Positions 12,070-23,672 of a stretch of DNA of 64,000 bases are shown here, in pieces. The notes under the pieces are model-generated. The model did no database searches and was not told where the DNA came from. It was given only the letters and a program-made list of their open reading frames with translations. The translations under genes were made by a program, and so were the position numbers. Origin of the DNA: Protostelium mycophagum (Eukaryota; Evosea; Variosea; Protosteliida; Protosteliaceae); contig KV921172.1 of the NCBI GenBank assembly GCA_002081555.1, forward strand, positions 1-64,000, given 5' to 3'. Position 1 is the first letter of the stretch. Each line of letters opens with the position of its first letter.

Positions 12070-13436
12070 ATGTTAGATTGTGCGCTAATAATCATCAATG
12101 CCGTTGGACTTGTCATTTTCGCTTCAGCAAGGGCATTAGAATTCGATGTATATCTAATGAGCGAACCCGAAGAGAGTAGGGTCCTTCATGATGAAGTTGG
12201 TTGATGTTTTTCAGATGTGATAACTCCCACTATAACCTTCTTCATTCCATTGGTATCTTCAATTGGTTTGCTCTTACTGGCTTATTTCGATTGGATAGCA
12301 CAGATTGTTCTGTTATCCTCTCTCCTATCCACTTCTGTGGGGTTGTACGTCGTCATCTCTTTCCTCTGGGAATGTCTTGGACACAAGAGGTTCGTTCGCT
12401 GACTCACGATGATGCAGAAGTGATGTATTCAGATCTTTTTCACCTCTGCTCACTGTACCAAACATAATCACTGCCATGTTGATCATCACTTTGGAGATCT
12501 CCTGGATTATCACAGGAAATCACACCTTAAATAATGGTGAGTCCTCTGAGTAGACCTTTCTAAAGAAGACAAGTTGTGGCCTCTGCGGTGTGTGTGTTGG
12601 CAGTGATCGTCGTTCGTCTCAACAGCCTCAAAACCGTCACAATTCTGATGATCGGCCTGTTTCTTTATGACATCTTCTGGGTGAGTCCAACTCGCAGCTT
12701 AAATCCATTAACCTCGATAGGTCTTCTTATCTCCATACTTCTTTCGAAGTAATATAATGTGAGTGTCTCATTCTTGCATCAGTGATCCTGTCAGCAGAAT
12801 TAACGCCATTAAGGACACAAGCCGCCATGAAAACACCAGATAACCCTGTAGCTGGCGCTGCTGGAGCACTTAATATTCCAGCAGAGTGGATCGCTGTGAA
12901 ACTGAGCCCTCCCGCTAAGATTGTGTGGGGTGATATGATGCTTGGCCTTGGAGACATTGTGGGAATTATTTTATTTTATGCATTTTCTGTGTCTATTTTT
13001 GTCGCAGCTCTGCTGCGCTGTACAGACTTTTGGCCCCAAAACGCTTATATTCTTAACGCTTATTGGAAGAGAAATCACGGTAGTTACCGTGAAAAATACA
13101 TTAATCGTTGATTCAAAACAGGTGATCCCCGGTGCTGTCGTGGCGTATTGTCTTCGAGTAGATCAGATCAGCGATGACGGCAGAAACAGATATTTTTTGG
13201 GCAGCATTTTGGCTTATCAGATTGGCCTTGTCTCCGCGATTATAGCCGCTTTCACTTTCCGGTATGGACATGTCTAGGGTCATCTGACGTTCTTTAGTTC
13301 AGCACAACCGGCGTTGTTGTATATAGTGCCATGCCTCATGTTGTCGATCGTGCTGCAGGCGAAGAGGAGGACGGAGTTATCAAGGCTTTGGAATGAGCCA
13401 ATTGAAATGAGGGGATTACCGATCAAATCGTCATGA
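12070..13436 (+). CDS. Signal peptide peptidase-type intramembrane aspartyl protease
   Basis: A polytopic membrane protein of the presenilin/SPP clan that would cleave helices inside the membrane (ER or endolysosome). The first Asp motif YD occurs in GLFLYDIFWVFLSPYFF, the second in MLGLGDIV (GxGD) followed by PGAVVAY, and the substrate-binding PAL motif in QPALLYIVPCLML. All three hallmarks are in the right order. Hydrophobic segments start with CALIIINAVGLVIFASA and VITPTITFFIPLVSSIGLLL. About eight exons; an intron near 13077 contains the palindrome CACGGTAGTTACCGTG. The start is the ATG at 12070, and an upstream coding exon is possible. The stop TGA overlaps AATAAA. The N-terminal region is short, so it resembles SPP more than lumen-domain SPPLs. 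Confidence 0.85.
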
Positions 13437-13568
13437 ATAAAGGTGACTTATTATATGTCTTAAAGAGGTCGTCTCACGAATATATTTGGATGATCACTGC
13501 CTATTGATGAGTTAACCTTTAAAAAAATTAATATTATAAATGACCAGTACCTTCCGCAAAACACAAGA

Positions 13569-13650
13569 GCACCTTTGGCCGAGTTGGTTAAGGCGCCGTC
13601 TTAAGGCGGCGGTTCCTTCGGGAGCGTGGGTTCAAGTCCCACAGGGTGCA
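13569..13650 (+). tRNA. tRNA-Leu(AAG), copy 2
   Basis: Identical over all 82 bases to the copy at 5-86 but on the plus strand. It lies between two convergent protein genes (SPP and the F-box/LRR gene). The 3' flank ATACATTTTGTTTTTT is shared with the copies at 26427 and 31218 and supplies a T-run terminator for RNA polymerase III. Confidence 0.97.
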
Positions 13651-13856
13651 TACATTTTGTTTTTTGGAAGGAGAGCCAATTTGTTCGTTTTTCCTTTGGC
13701 CAAATTTGCCCAATCGAGCTCCACCTTCGAAGAGCTGTGCAGTAGAATGTTTTTATTTCGCTTCGTGGCTATCTAGATTTATTTGGGGTCTGCCACCTTC
13801 GGGCTGGAATAATGAATTCATTTTAGTTGAGAAGAAAAAAGTGTTATTTCATTTAT

Positions 13857-16800
13857 TTATACACGCTGCTGTTGTTGTTGCTGTTGTTGCTGCGCGCGCA
13901 TCAAGTCAAACAAGTTGGTATGGATCGTCTTTGGCAGTGCCTCCACTCCTGCAGGTGTGACCATATAACAGTAAGATAAAGAGAGTGTCGTCAAGTTTGG
14001 CAGTTGTGAGAGATATTGCAGTCCGGTGTCTGTGATTCGGCAGTTGGTCAGAACTGTGTTTTTCAGCGAAAACAGCAGGAGCTGTACATTCACCTAGAGT
14101 TTGTATGTTGGTTAAAACGCTCAAGTGCTGCATTCCGACATCTGTCACGCCGGTGCAGGATAGCCACAGCGTCCTCAAATTGCTGAGGCCCTTCATCTTC
14201 TCCAAACCACTGTCCGTAATCCTCTCACATCTACAAGGCGATGAGACTGAGCACGTGCAGTGCATTTTTCGCAGAGATATCTTGTATTCAAACAAAACCA
14301 TAATTTTTTTTTGAAAGTTGGAGGAAATTCTTTCTGAAATAAAAGGCCGTACCCCGTCAATTGTAATTCGCGTAAATCCTGAAGCCTGTTGATCTCTTCA
14401 AGGCTGGCATCAGTGATGTTAGAGCTTATGATCATGAGGCGTTGTAGTCGCGGCAACCTCTTGCACAGCAGTTCGATGTCTCGGTCCAAAATTGCATTCA
14501 TCAGCGTGAGGCTTTCCAAGTTTGCGAAGTTGGCGATGTGGCGAATTCCTGACAAGCTCGTCAGTTTAGTAAAGACAACGTGATGTCCTTTGTTATCGCT
14601 GCACAACATGTTGTTGCATAGAAGGTGAGACTGTGCGTTGTGGCTCTGCCACAACAAGGTTTTATACAAACGCAACCGTCGTGGTTGTATGTCTGACATA
14701 TTCGCGTGTGATGACGTCATCATTGTAGTTGAGAGATCTTACCGTCTGATGTGACACGTGTCATCCTCACATTCAAGCTGAGGAGGTTTTGTTGATATGC
14801 CGGCATCGCTGACAGTGTCTCCAGAACAATCTTCAACGTTCAGTTTATTTGCACACGTCATCACTTTTTGGCGGGAAAACTTTCAGATATGTTCAACACA
14901 ACTCGAATTTTAAAATGATCCTTTCCCGCCAAAAACGGTTCACACACGAAATGCTGGTTCAAATTTCCCGCCAAAATCAGATTTCAAATATCATAAAGAC
15001 TCACATTGCTGAGCGCCTCACAGCCCCAGGCATTGATCGATCTCACTCTTGTCGGGTCTAACCTCTCTCCGAAAAATTTACGCAGATGCGTGTCGCTGAC
15101 GTGCCTCGCGGCATTCTGATTTGTGAAGAAGTTCCAAGGCTGTGAGAGGTCCACGTTTTCCACACTCTTCCAGGCGAGTTGATTCCACCGCACGCAGACT
15201 GCCAAAATTTAGATTTTATTTTGTGGGTAAATTTATGCCTGCAATTTGACGAGATGATCACGGTAACTACCGTGTTTATTTTATTAATTTTTATTTCATT
15301 TTTTCGAATTTTAATTTAAATTTGAAATAAACTTTTATTTTTCTGTGTAAATTTTGAGTTTGAAAATATAATCGCACGGTAAAATATTAAATCTAAAAGT
15401 TTTACTCACCTTGACTACACCTAGAGATGTCTTTCAGTGACAAGAACGAAAAGATGTTTGCAAGCTCATCGTTCGAGAGGTTCTGCATGATGGCCACACT
15501 ACTCTGCGATGGGATGGACGTGAAATTACCCGCTCTCATGCTATTTCCAGGAAAATGCACGGAATTTTCCGAGTTGTAGATGCCGTAGGTGGGAGGGGGG
15601 GAGAAGGGGGGAGTGCTTGTGTTTAGAACGGGTGATGACACCGGAGAAAAACTCGTCATATTTCCGAGGGCGTTCTACAACGCGTCAGGAGATCTATAAA
15701 TAGAGTTGTCGACGTCGACAACTGTGGATAGTGTACATACGTTGTTTGAGTTCCAGCCGCCGAAAGACGAGAAGGGGGAGTTTGGTGAAGCTGACGTCAT
15801 GTTTATGTTATGTCCGACATTCATCCCTGAGATATCATCAGTATCTATAAATAGATCTTATGATCTATTTTTAGATCATGTAATGTCATCGCATGATGTG
15901 GTAGATCACCACATTTGTGAAAGAGATCACCGAGGCATTTCTAATGACGTGGTCACCTTGCGCGACGTTATGTTGGTTATTTGAATACTGATTCATCATG
16001 TGAGGACCTGAGGTTCTTAAAGACGAGTGCGAGTGTTGTCTCTGCAGCACGTTCTGGTGCCCTCCATGCATCAATCCCGCATTATTTTGCTGCATCCATC
16101 AATCGATCATGGACTTTCGGTCATTCACCCACCTGATGCTGTTGTTGTTGTTGCTGCTGTTGGTGATGTTGCATCATCATTCGTTGTTGTGGGTTGTTTG
16201 ACATTGGGTTATATGTTGTCATGTTTTGAAAAGCCCCCATGGATGGATCCGCATTGAAGTTTAATCTCGCATTGTTTCCACCTGCAATCATCAAAACATC
16301 TTCTATGAGATCATCAATGATAAACCCTGAACCTGCGGCTCCGCAAAAGTCAAACGAGATGTGCTAAAATAACACGTTTTAAACGTCACAACTACTCGGT
16401 AGTTACCGCGATCTTACCGTGATGTGTACAATTCTAACGGTTATTTTTGGTAGAACTAAGCACGACAAATCAAAGTGATCATTCGACAAGATTAAAATGT
16501 GAAATGTTCTTACCCATCATGTTATTTCCTCCTCCTTGGCCTTGCATTTGAAGTTGATTCTGCATCTGATTCTGTTGTAAAGCGTGATTCTGTTGCTGCA
16601 TCATGTGGTTCTGCATCTGTGGAGGTCAGTATGGAGTTGTAGATCACGAGACATCTCACCATCATGTTGTTGGATACGTTCCTGTCGTATTGCATGTGCA
16701 TCATCTGCTGTTGAAGTTGCTGCTGCTGTGGATTATAGTTATTGCCTTGCATATTCCCGCCAATATTTATTGAATTAGGTCCAGAGCGAAGCCCCATGCT

Positions 16801-17353
16801 CTCTAGTGGGTTGATCAGAAAATGTAAATATCATAAATCAATAAAGACAGAGACGACGAGAGAGGGAGGTGTTAATGAGCCGTTAGACTCTCATAAATTC
16901 CCACTGTCGCTGTTGGAAAATGGGCTTCATTGAACTTCCAACCGCGGGAACCAAACCTCTTTCAAAATAGGAGTGTTTTCAGCGACAGTCTTCTTATTAC
17001 TGAGTCGCCAAAGCAGAGGTTTTCGCCTCTTGAAATGGGCCAATTTCGCAAGCGTCTAAATGATATCTAATTCGAGACGTGTTTTGCAAAGACTCGCTCG
17101 TGTTGAAGAACTCTTTACCTTCCATCTCACTCATCGACCTCTTTGGTGGACCCTGCTGCATAGTATTATAACCACCAGGGCCCAATAACTCATCTTCTAA
17201 TTGTTGCATCATGCTGTTATTCTTTCTCTTTCCTCCAACATCAGTTGTCTGGGGAATAGATCAGCAGCAGCGACATTTCTTCGATCGTTTTACCTCGAAA
17301 TCCTTTGTATCAGTTTGAAAATTATGTGAGTCAAAGTAATACAAATCTGCCAT
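13857..17353 (-). CDS. Q-rich F-box/leucine-rich-repeat (FBXL-type) protein
   Basis: The N-terminal third (exons from the ATG at 17353, MADLYYFDSHNFQTD) is low-complexity, rich in Gln, Asn, Met and His (for example NPQQQQLQQQMMHMQYD). The F-box lies at about 15470-15400: LSNDELANIFSFLSLKDISR, then after an intron VCVRWNQLAWKSVENVDLS. Amino-acid LRRs of the FBXL type follow: ITDASLEEINRLQDLRELQL, ITDSGLEKMKGLSNLRTLWL, VTDVGMQHLSVLTNIQTL and ITDTGLQYLSQLPNLTTLSL. The C-terminus is a polyglutamine run and RV. Expected role: an SCF adaptor that recruits substrate through the LRR. The intron at 15675 ends CTGACGCGTTGTAG. The Q-rich head is unusual for FBXL proteins and might be transcription-related. 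About ten exons; their edges in the Q-rich part are approximate. Confidence 0.8.
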
Positions 17354-17670
17354 ACTATGTCTCCTCTGTAGCGGTTATGGACACCGATAATGCTTCTTGG
17401 TGCTGAAAAAATGTGTCCTTGCGAGTTGTAGTTTGTCGTGATGAAAACCCACCAACTGTCCCTGGGAGTTGAAATGAAACACACTCAGCCACAACCTGGT
17501 GCGAACAACCCTGTACACCAGCTTTAGTGAAAGGATATTGTTATAATACTCTACCAAAACAACTGAAGAGGTCAAGACTCACGCCAAGTGGTGTTTCCGT
17601 TTTTTGGATTACAAAGTCTATCTACAATTGCTGTTCCGACTTACGCTTGTCCACATCATCGCAAGCAACA

Positions 17671-19885
17671 ATGCGAAGACTCGTCTCGAAATTGAAAGAT
17701 ACCGTCAGATTTCACGACGTCCACGGGCCTCCACCAAATTATGTTCACGTAGCAGAGATCTCAAACCGATTTCAGCAAAAGAGTATACAATCAACCCTTT
17801 GATCATTTTCTGATCGAAACAGTACTCCAGAAGAACCAATTCGAACCCACCAAGTTAGGCAAGAAATCAGCCTCAGTTTTATATTTTGGGGAGGAGAGAC
17901 ACCATATGCACTACATTTTGGGCGCGCAGTTATGTGTTATGGACACCTACTTCGGTAGAGACACCATCAACAAAGTGAGATGATCATTGTTTCTATCACT
18001 CAATTATTCAGTCCAAACAAGCACAACGCCCAGAGGTTGAAAAATTGAGAGTGCAACAATCAGAACTCGCTGAAGAACTAAGGAAGGTAGAGGAGCAGCA
18101 GATGAGAATACAGGTGATCTCGATATAAAAATGATCACTAAATAGCCCAGATGGAAATGATGGAGAAAGCGAGGAGTGGGGGGGATGTAACGAAAGAGCC
18201 ACCAGCTTTAGAACAGCTCAAGGCCCAATCTCTAAAGATACAACAAGTGATGAAGGTGATGAATGTTCTGTATCTCTGAGATCTCAAAATTTTGAAAAAA
18301 ACACCAACATCCTCCAAAGACTTTGAATTTCCAGAAAATATTATTCAACTCATCTACAACGTTGTATATCCAATCCTGAATTTATACAGCAGAAGGAGGG
18401 CGGAGTGACCTCATCCGATTTCACTTTTGCCGGTAAAGCCGCACCCACAGACAAACACCTTTTCTTGGAGGTTTTTAACGTGAAGCAACAGCACATTCTA
18501 AACCAATACGGCCTGGGTCATCTGACACTGGACCAACTGGATTCCCTCTATAACTCTGCGGAGACATTGCATGACGCCGCATCACTTAGTTCTGTGCCGC
18601 AAAAAGAGGCCAGTACGCCATCTCTTAAAGTGAGTTTTTTTAAAGAATGGAGATCAGATGACATTGCCGTTGCATTCTGCATGCGTGCTGATCAACAAAC
18701 ATTGACCATCTTAGGCACCGTTCATGAGGGAGAATCACGACATCTTGACACATTACCACCTCTTATTAGACCTAGCTCGCGACATCAACGTTAAAGTTCA
18801 GGGCGGTTTCCCGCCAAAAGGTGAAATTTGAATTTCAAAAAAAATTGAGCGGGAAAAGGTCTGGTAGAGCTGATGGTTGCTAATGGAACGAAACACACCA
18901 GTGATATGCTGGAGGACGTTTTTCCAAAACTTCCCGCGCAAAAGAACACGGAAATTTCGCTGAAAGATACTCTGGGACACCCCCTCTTCATGGCAGGTGA
19001 TACACTTTTCTCGGAATTTTCTTACGATTTTGGACTGAGAACTGCGAACACATTGAAAATCTGCGGCAGAGCAAATCTACAAGTGTCACAAAATTTTGTG
19101 CATTTTTGTTGCAATTTCAAAAATCCCAAAAGCTCCCACAATTTCTTCGACTTTTCTGAGAATTTTCAGGTTCAGAAGAACACTACGACCGATATAAAAA
19201 AGCGTGCATGAAAATGTACGATGAGGTCCGCCCCAGGAATCACTTTGACGCGCAGGTCTTTAAGGATTCTGTTATGGCCGCAAAGATTATCCAGACGGTG
19301 ATGAACAGCCCGAGTGATGATGTCAACTTGATGGTGGTCGCGAAAAAGTGAGCGTTTTTGATTTCGTGTTGTGTTCTTGAAACTGCGAATGCGACTTTAC
19401 GCGGTTGCGTACCGTGAGTACAAACATTTGAGACGTGCTGCTTTGCGTGAATGTGATTCTGACTTTGCATCAAGATGTTGTTCGTATCAATCAGTACAAA
19501 TTTGGTGTTTTTCGTGCATGCTTTTGGCCTGGGGATTGTTGCGGTAAAACTTGATGCGGTTCCCTGACTATGGCTTCAAGATGTTTTTTTGTGCATCAGG
19601 AAATACTCTCTAGCATGCAAAGAGAATCACAATTCTGACAACTGACCTGCTCAGTATCCACATTGACTACGGCTTTGGCATCCCTGAGAGAGTGAGGAAA
19701 CTGTGCCAGGCCTATGACATAGAGCTCCAAGACATGCTCGTCACAACACGAAACTTTAACCGCGACGTGAGTGAATTTCTCTTTTTGTTATTTTATGGAG
19801 AATGAATGATCGGACTCACGTCTTCAAGATTGATTCTAAAGATGCACCTGGTGACTTTGTCTTGTATTATGAGCCGGAGGAATAA
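17671..19885 (+). CDS. ChaN-like (Cofac_haem_bdg/DUF399) domain protein
   Basis: The domain resembles bacterial ChaN and its eukaryotic relatives, which bind haem or related cofactors; the role in eukaryotes is poorly known. N-terminal ChaN half: VLYFGEERHHMHYILGAQLC near 17880. A charged coiled segment follows (VQQSELAEELRKVEEQQMRI), then LTILGTVHE and DILTHYHLLLDLARDINVKV. The C-terminal half has LMVVAK then HIDYGFGIPERVRKL, matching the family's closing G-x-H/GIPeR pattern. It ends QDMLVTTRNFNRD...DFVLYYEPEE with TAA at 19883. The ATG at 17671 (MRRLVSKLKDTV, possibly a mitochondrial presequence) is my best start. The frame between it and the next clear exon needs an unresolved splice near 17760, so the N-terminus is uncertain. 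Divergent from the FBXL gene. Confidence 0.6.
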
Positions 19886-20303
19886 GACAATAAAAATGGT
19901 TGTTTAAAATAACCGGTGTCCTATATGTAGTCTCATCAGTACAAGGCGACACAAATCAACACCAACAAACTTTGAAGGCACAAGTGCGTCGTATTCTCAT
20001 CGATCCTGATAACAATTTTTACACTTCGTAGTAAAATGAATTCGCCGCACAGTGCAAAGGTCCAAAACCACAAAACCAGTCTCCGCAATAAATATTAACA
20101 TATAATTTTTCAATAATTTGAAAAATACAAAAGGTTTGTGGTACCGTTCATATTTGGCAATAGAGTGCTTTAATCGTTGTATTTATATCTCATAGAATAG
20201 TGTGGACACACAGCCACTGCAGAAAGAATTGCGGCAGAAAGGATGACTTACGTACGAAAAGGGAAAAGGGAAAAGGGAAAAGGGAAGGAGGCATTTTTAC
20301 GCG
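19886..20303. other. Intergenic spacer with GGGAAAA tandem tract
   Basis: No gene is seen. AATAAA follows the ChaN-like stop by a few bases. A tract of about four AAAAGGG units at about 20258-20286 sits directly upstream of the F-box ATG. Confidence 0.45.
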
Positions 20304-20878
20304 ATGGGAGAAACCGTTGTGGCACTACCAATGTATCAATTGACCGAAGAGGAGAATGCATTGTCAGAAGAGATCGTGTTCAAGGTAATATTCATGAAAT
20401 AGTTTTTTCTGAGATGTCAAGATCTTCTCATATCTTGGACATAAAGATTTAGTATCAGCGGCTTCTCGTGTTTGTAAGCAATGGTTCAGAGTGTCAAGAG
20501 ACCAAACATTGTGAGTCAATATTGACGATGTAAAATTGAATGTTTACGAAAAATAGATGGAAGATTCTTTATGCCAAGAGATGGACCGCCATTGTTGAGT
20601 TGTGGTAATATTTTTGATGATTCATCACGCCCTTCCTGACTATTGGAAGCTGGTATTCTTCATACAAAGAGAGATACATGTTATCTGTAGAAAAAAGCAG
20701 CACACCTTGGAGTGTAAGAACAACATGGGATACAGATGCCAGATGGAGTCGTGCGCTGTCGGCACACGGTGAAAAACCAGACTTTACCACTTTTTTGACA
20801 CCAGGAATGAAAGACAGAAAGAAGACATTCATCGTCAACAAGTATTTTGGGAGAGTCATCTATTTTCCCAATGCATAG
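20304..20878 (+). CDS. Short F-box protein
   Basis: The ATG at 20304 opens GETVVALPMYQLTEEENALS, then EEIVFK. A 37-nt intron ending CAAG restores the F-box: IFSYLGHKDLVSAASRVCKQ followed by WFRVSRDQTLWKILYAKRW. After another intron the tail WYSSYKERYMLSVEKSS... runs to RVIYFPNA and a TAG at 20876. There is a clear Skp1-binding F-box but no recognisable substrate domain in the short C-terminus (about 80 residues), so the partner is unknown. Skipping any of the three short introns shifts the frame, which supports them. Convergent with EAPP. Confidence 0.72.
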
Positions 20879-21003
20879 AGGAAGAGGTAAATACATATAC
20901 CATGATAAAATTTGACGCCATACAGGAAAATCTTATTGAATGAATATTTATGACGAGATTGTCTTCGAAGTTTTCAATCATCAAGATGTATATACAGTTC
21001 ATT

Positions 21004-21876
21004 TTATAAAGGATCAGAAGGAATCACATTATAGAAATGATACACCTCGTCTTGATCATAGACACCAATCTCTGCCTGGCATCCTTTGCAGTACACGAGC
21101 AGATATATCTCGTTCTCGTATAAATATTCATCTTCTACCATTATTCTGTCCGTGAATTGATATGGGTCGAGGTCTTCCACATCGCTGGGTGGCAGTGTGT
21201 CCGCTATGTCTTCTTCTTTTACTTCGACAGGTTCTTCAGGAATAACCTCCCCCTTCTTTCTAGCCTTGGCATCCATTCTCCTCTTCTTCAATTCCATTTT
21301 CTTCTGTGCCCTCTTTGAAGGTGGCTGTTGTACGACGATGGGTTTCCTGTATCTTATCTCTTTCTGTTTGTCTGGGGCACAATTACGGACGAACATGGCT
21401 CTGAATTGATTTGGATATTGTGCGTGGGCTTGACAATCCACACAGACTTGCATGAAACAGCAGGCACAACTCAGTGTGGCATCAGATCTTCTTTCCCCCA
21501 TATGTGCTGTCCATTTGCCCATCCATTTTTCGTCCTTATCATCAGCCTTCTCGCTATAGAGCTGATCTTTTTCGAATGGAGGTTTCTTCTTCTCTGTTTT
21601 GGGTTCTACAAAAGCACCATCCTCATCACTCTCAGTGTCGCTCTCGTCTGAAGAATTATAATCCAACCATTGATCGTCCTCATTCATCCACATCTCTTCC
21701 TCTTCAATTTGTCTTCGGTAGCTTCGCCGTGTTGGTCCTTCATCTGTGTCCATGGTGTCTTGTGTTGTGATGTCGAGATAATGATTCTGATTATTAATGA
21801 TGATCCGAAGATTGTGATGTGAACTTGTGACATTTTCTGATAAAAAGACAAAAAGGGTGCTCGTCGACAACATCAT
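21004..21876 (-). CDS. EAPP: E2F-associated phosphoprotein (EAPP) homologue
   Basis: A single open frame with no intron, rare here. Acidic N-terminal part (DDQWLDYNSSDESDTESDED). The family core follows: DATLSCACCFMQVCVDCQAH then QFRAMFVRNC, with paired cysteines as in animal EAPP. Next come a lysine-rich stretch (KRAQKKMELKKRRMDAKARK) and the C-terminal YCKGCQAEIGVYDQDEVYHF. Animal EAPP binds activating E2Fs and is nuclear; the function outside animals is inferred. Two in-frame starts exist: the tandem ATGs at 21876 and 21873 and the ATG at 21753 (MDTDEGPTRRSYRR). The later one gives a more typical N-terminus. The stop lies in TTATAAAA. Confidence 0.85.
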   Translation of the reverse strand: MMLSTSTLFVFLSENVTSSHHNLRIIINNQNHYLDITTQDTMDTDEGPTRRSYRRQIEEEEMWMNEDDQWLDYNSSDESDTESDEDGAFVEPKTEKKKPPFEKDQLYSEKADDKDEKWMGKWTAHMGERRSDATLSCACCFMQVCVDCQAHAQYPNQFRAMFVRNCAPDKQKEIRYRKPIVVQQPPSKRAQKKMELKKRRMDAKARKKGEVIPEEPVEVKEEDIADTLPPSDVEDLDPYQFTDRIMVEDEYLYENEIYLLVYCKGCQAEIGVYDQDEVYHFYNVIPSDPL

Positions 21877-21902
21877 GTACAGCCATAATTACACTTTATA
21901 CA

Positions 21903-22860
21903 TCAATATAGAGGAATGTCCAGAGAAAACATCCCCTTCAATTGCATCTGTAAAGCTAGCGACTCCTCTTTGATTGCCTCAAGGTGAGTCATCCAATTCG
22001 ATCCAATGGACGTGTCCATCCATTCAGTATAGTTCGGTTGTGCGTGTTGCCGTGTGATTGTTGAATAATTTCCTTCGTAACTTGTATTCTTAAAGAAGGC
22101 GTCGTCGTCATCGTCTTCACTCTTCACCACGTTCCATGAATAAACTTGGGTCTCGAATGGAGATATCGATCTGGTCGTCGTGGTGTCGGGTTTGGTATCG
22201 CATTTGAAGGCAGTGTGGCATGATGTTTGTAAGGTGACGTCATCTTGGGCATGTCGAGGTATCTTGGGGGTTTGTTGTGGTGGAGAGAGGTCCGAATCGC
22301 CTTCATCCGTCTTCTTTCGTTTTGTGTGGCGTCTTAATCTCTCTTTGGCGTTTTCAATGTCCACGAATTGGTGAAGTTTTCCACAGAGTCTAAACACCCT
22401 CGAGATAGTCCAACCGACAACTTCGCCGTCCATCTGAATTCACATTAGATGACTGAGGATTATGATTGAGAGTTCATACCTCCAAGACGTTGAATAGGGC
22501 AAAGAGGTCACCTAACTGTGCCGGTACCTCGCTCCTTCTGGCAGGCATTTTTATTTTGATTTCCATTGTTTGAGAATTGACCGCAACCGGATCGAAAGCG
22601 TAGATGCCGTGCCTTTTGGCAAGCTCTAATGGACGGCCGAGGGCGGCAGGGTCCAGCATTTCGACGACAGCAGGGAGTACTAAGAACATGGACAGTTTGG
22701 CGTGACTGCACTGCCTTGACCAAAGGCCCGGGTGAACCCATATCTTTGGGTAAGAGTTCTTCCTGCGTTCTGATGATGCAACATAGCTCTGACAATATCT
22801 GTTTCTCAGTTGTTCTGAGGCCACACCGTTCAAAGTTAAGAGGTAGCCAATGCTGTCCAT
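21903..22860 (-). CDS. Hypothetical two-exon protein
   Basis: Not recognised. Exon 1 from the ATG at 22860 reads MDSIGYLLTLNGVASEQLRN and ends LGDLFALFNVLE at a GTATGAAC donor. A 46-nt intron (about 22434-22479) is followed by MDGEVVGWTISRVFRLCGKL and a basic KRHTKRKK-like patch, a disordered Ser/Thr/Pro region, an acidic DDDDD run and a hydrophobic end (LKGMFSLDIPLY). About 300 residues. The ordered first half and basic then acidic disordered tail suggest a nuclear protein, but this is a guess. Tandem with EAPP, 27 bases away, so the two may share transcription signals. Confidence 0.65.
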
Positions 22861-23672
22861 TCTTTCTGGTATGTCTAAATTATGATTTGTGGCTGCTCTA
22901 TGCCGTATAATTTTATCTTGTTATTACGGAAAATGAGGTAAAAGGATTTTCCTTTTCTCCGTGGTGTCGGTGAATGCGACCGTCAAAATCTACAGCTCCC
23001 GACATCAAATTTATACATTCCACTGTCCTTGCCGCTTCCGCTGTTCATCGAAACTCTTAATGTCATGTCGATCACCATCTCTATAGAGGCGAAGATGTCT
23101 CTCTTGTGTTTTTCGCATCCATTTCGCGAATCAATGCAGATGGATGTCGCCGAGCTCCATCACCTCTAATAAAATTTTACGTTTTGGTGATCACTGCCCG
23201 ATATAGTCGACGTAAAATGGCGTTCGGCGTCGCTTGGTAACGCCGAAACGTCATGTTCGAGGCTTCATAGGGGTAGTACGCAGCCCTTTGGTCAGCGAAG
23301 TCAACTGGCGAAGAAACACGTCAGAATTTGATGGATGCCCTGGAATGTCGCGAGAAGAGGTTCATGAAAGCGGGAGGATCATATTGCATCACTCAGTTCT
23401 TCAGGAGACCTCCACTCAAGATATAAATAGGATGTTGTGATTGTTTATAAGTTAGTATTATTAAGTGGCTGACTTGCGGTAAGGGCGCTTGGTATTAATT
23501 AATATCGTCACGTACCGCAACGTTTTGACACCTGAAATTTTCACTTCCACACCTTTAAAACCACCAGAGACCACAGACTATTCACACAACCAAACAGACG
23601 TCACGTCTTCCTTTATATAATCTCCAGCTCTCTCCGAGTCCTCTACAAAATTTTCTACCTCTATATTCTTCT
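22861..23672. other. Intergenic spacer, about 800 bases
   Basis: No supported gene. There are two plus-strand open frames, about 23020-23169 (ends DVAELHHL) and 23234-23440, neither with a recognisable domain. A GC-rich imperfect hairpin lies near 23222-23250 (GTTCGGCGT against ACGCCGAAAC). Confidence 0.4.

Noticed and set aside
13860-13890. CTG/TTG-rich tract treated as a microsatellite
   Set aside because: It encodes the polyglutamine tail of the F-box/LRR protein, so it is coding sequence.
13540-13960. Plus-strand open frames running through tRNA-Leu
   Set aside because: They translate the tRNA itself and its flanks; the same peptide appears wherever the tRNA occurs (for example 26334-26534 and 32881-33288).
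23234-23440. 68-codon plus-strand frame in the 22.9-23.7 kb spacer
   Set aside because: No domain, no supporting splice partner and no AATAAA near its stop.
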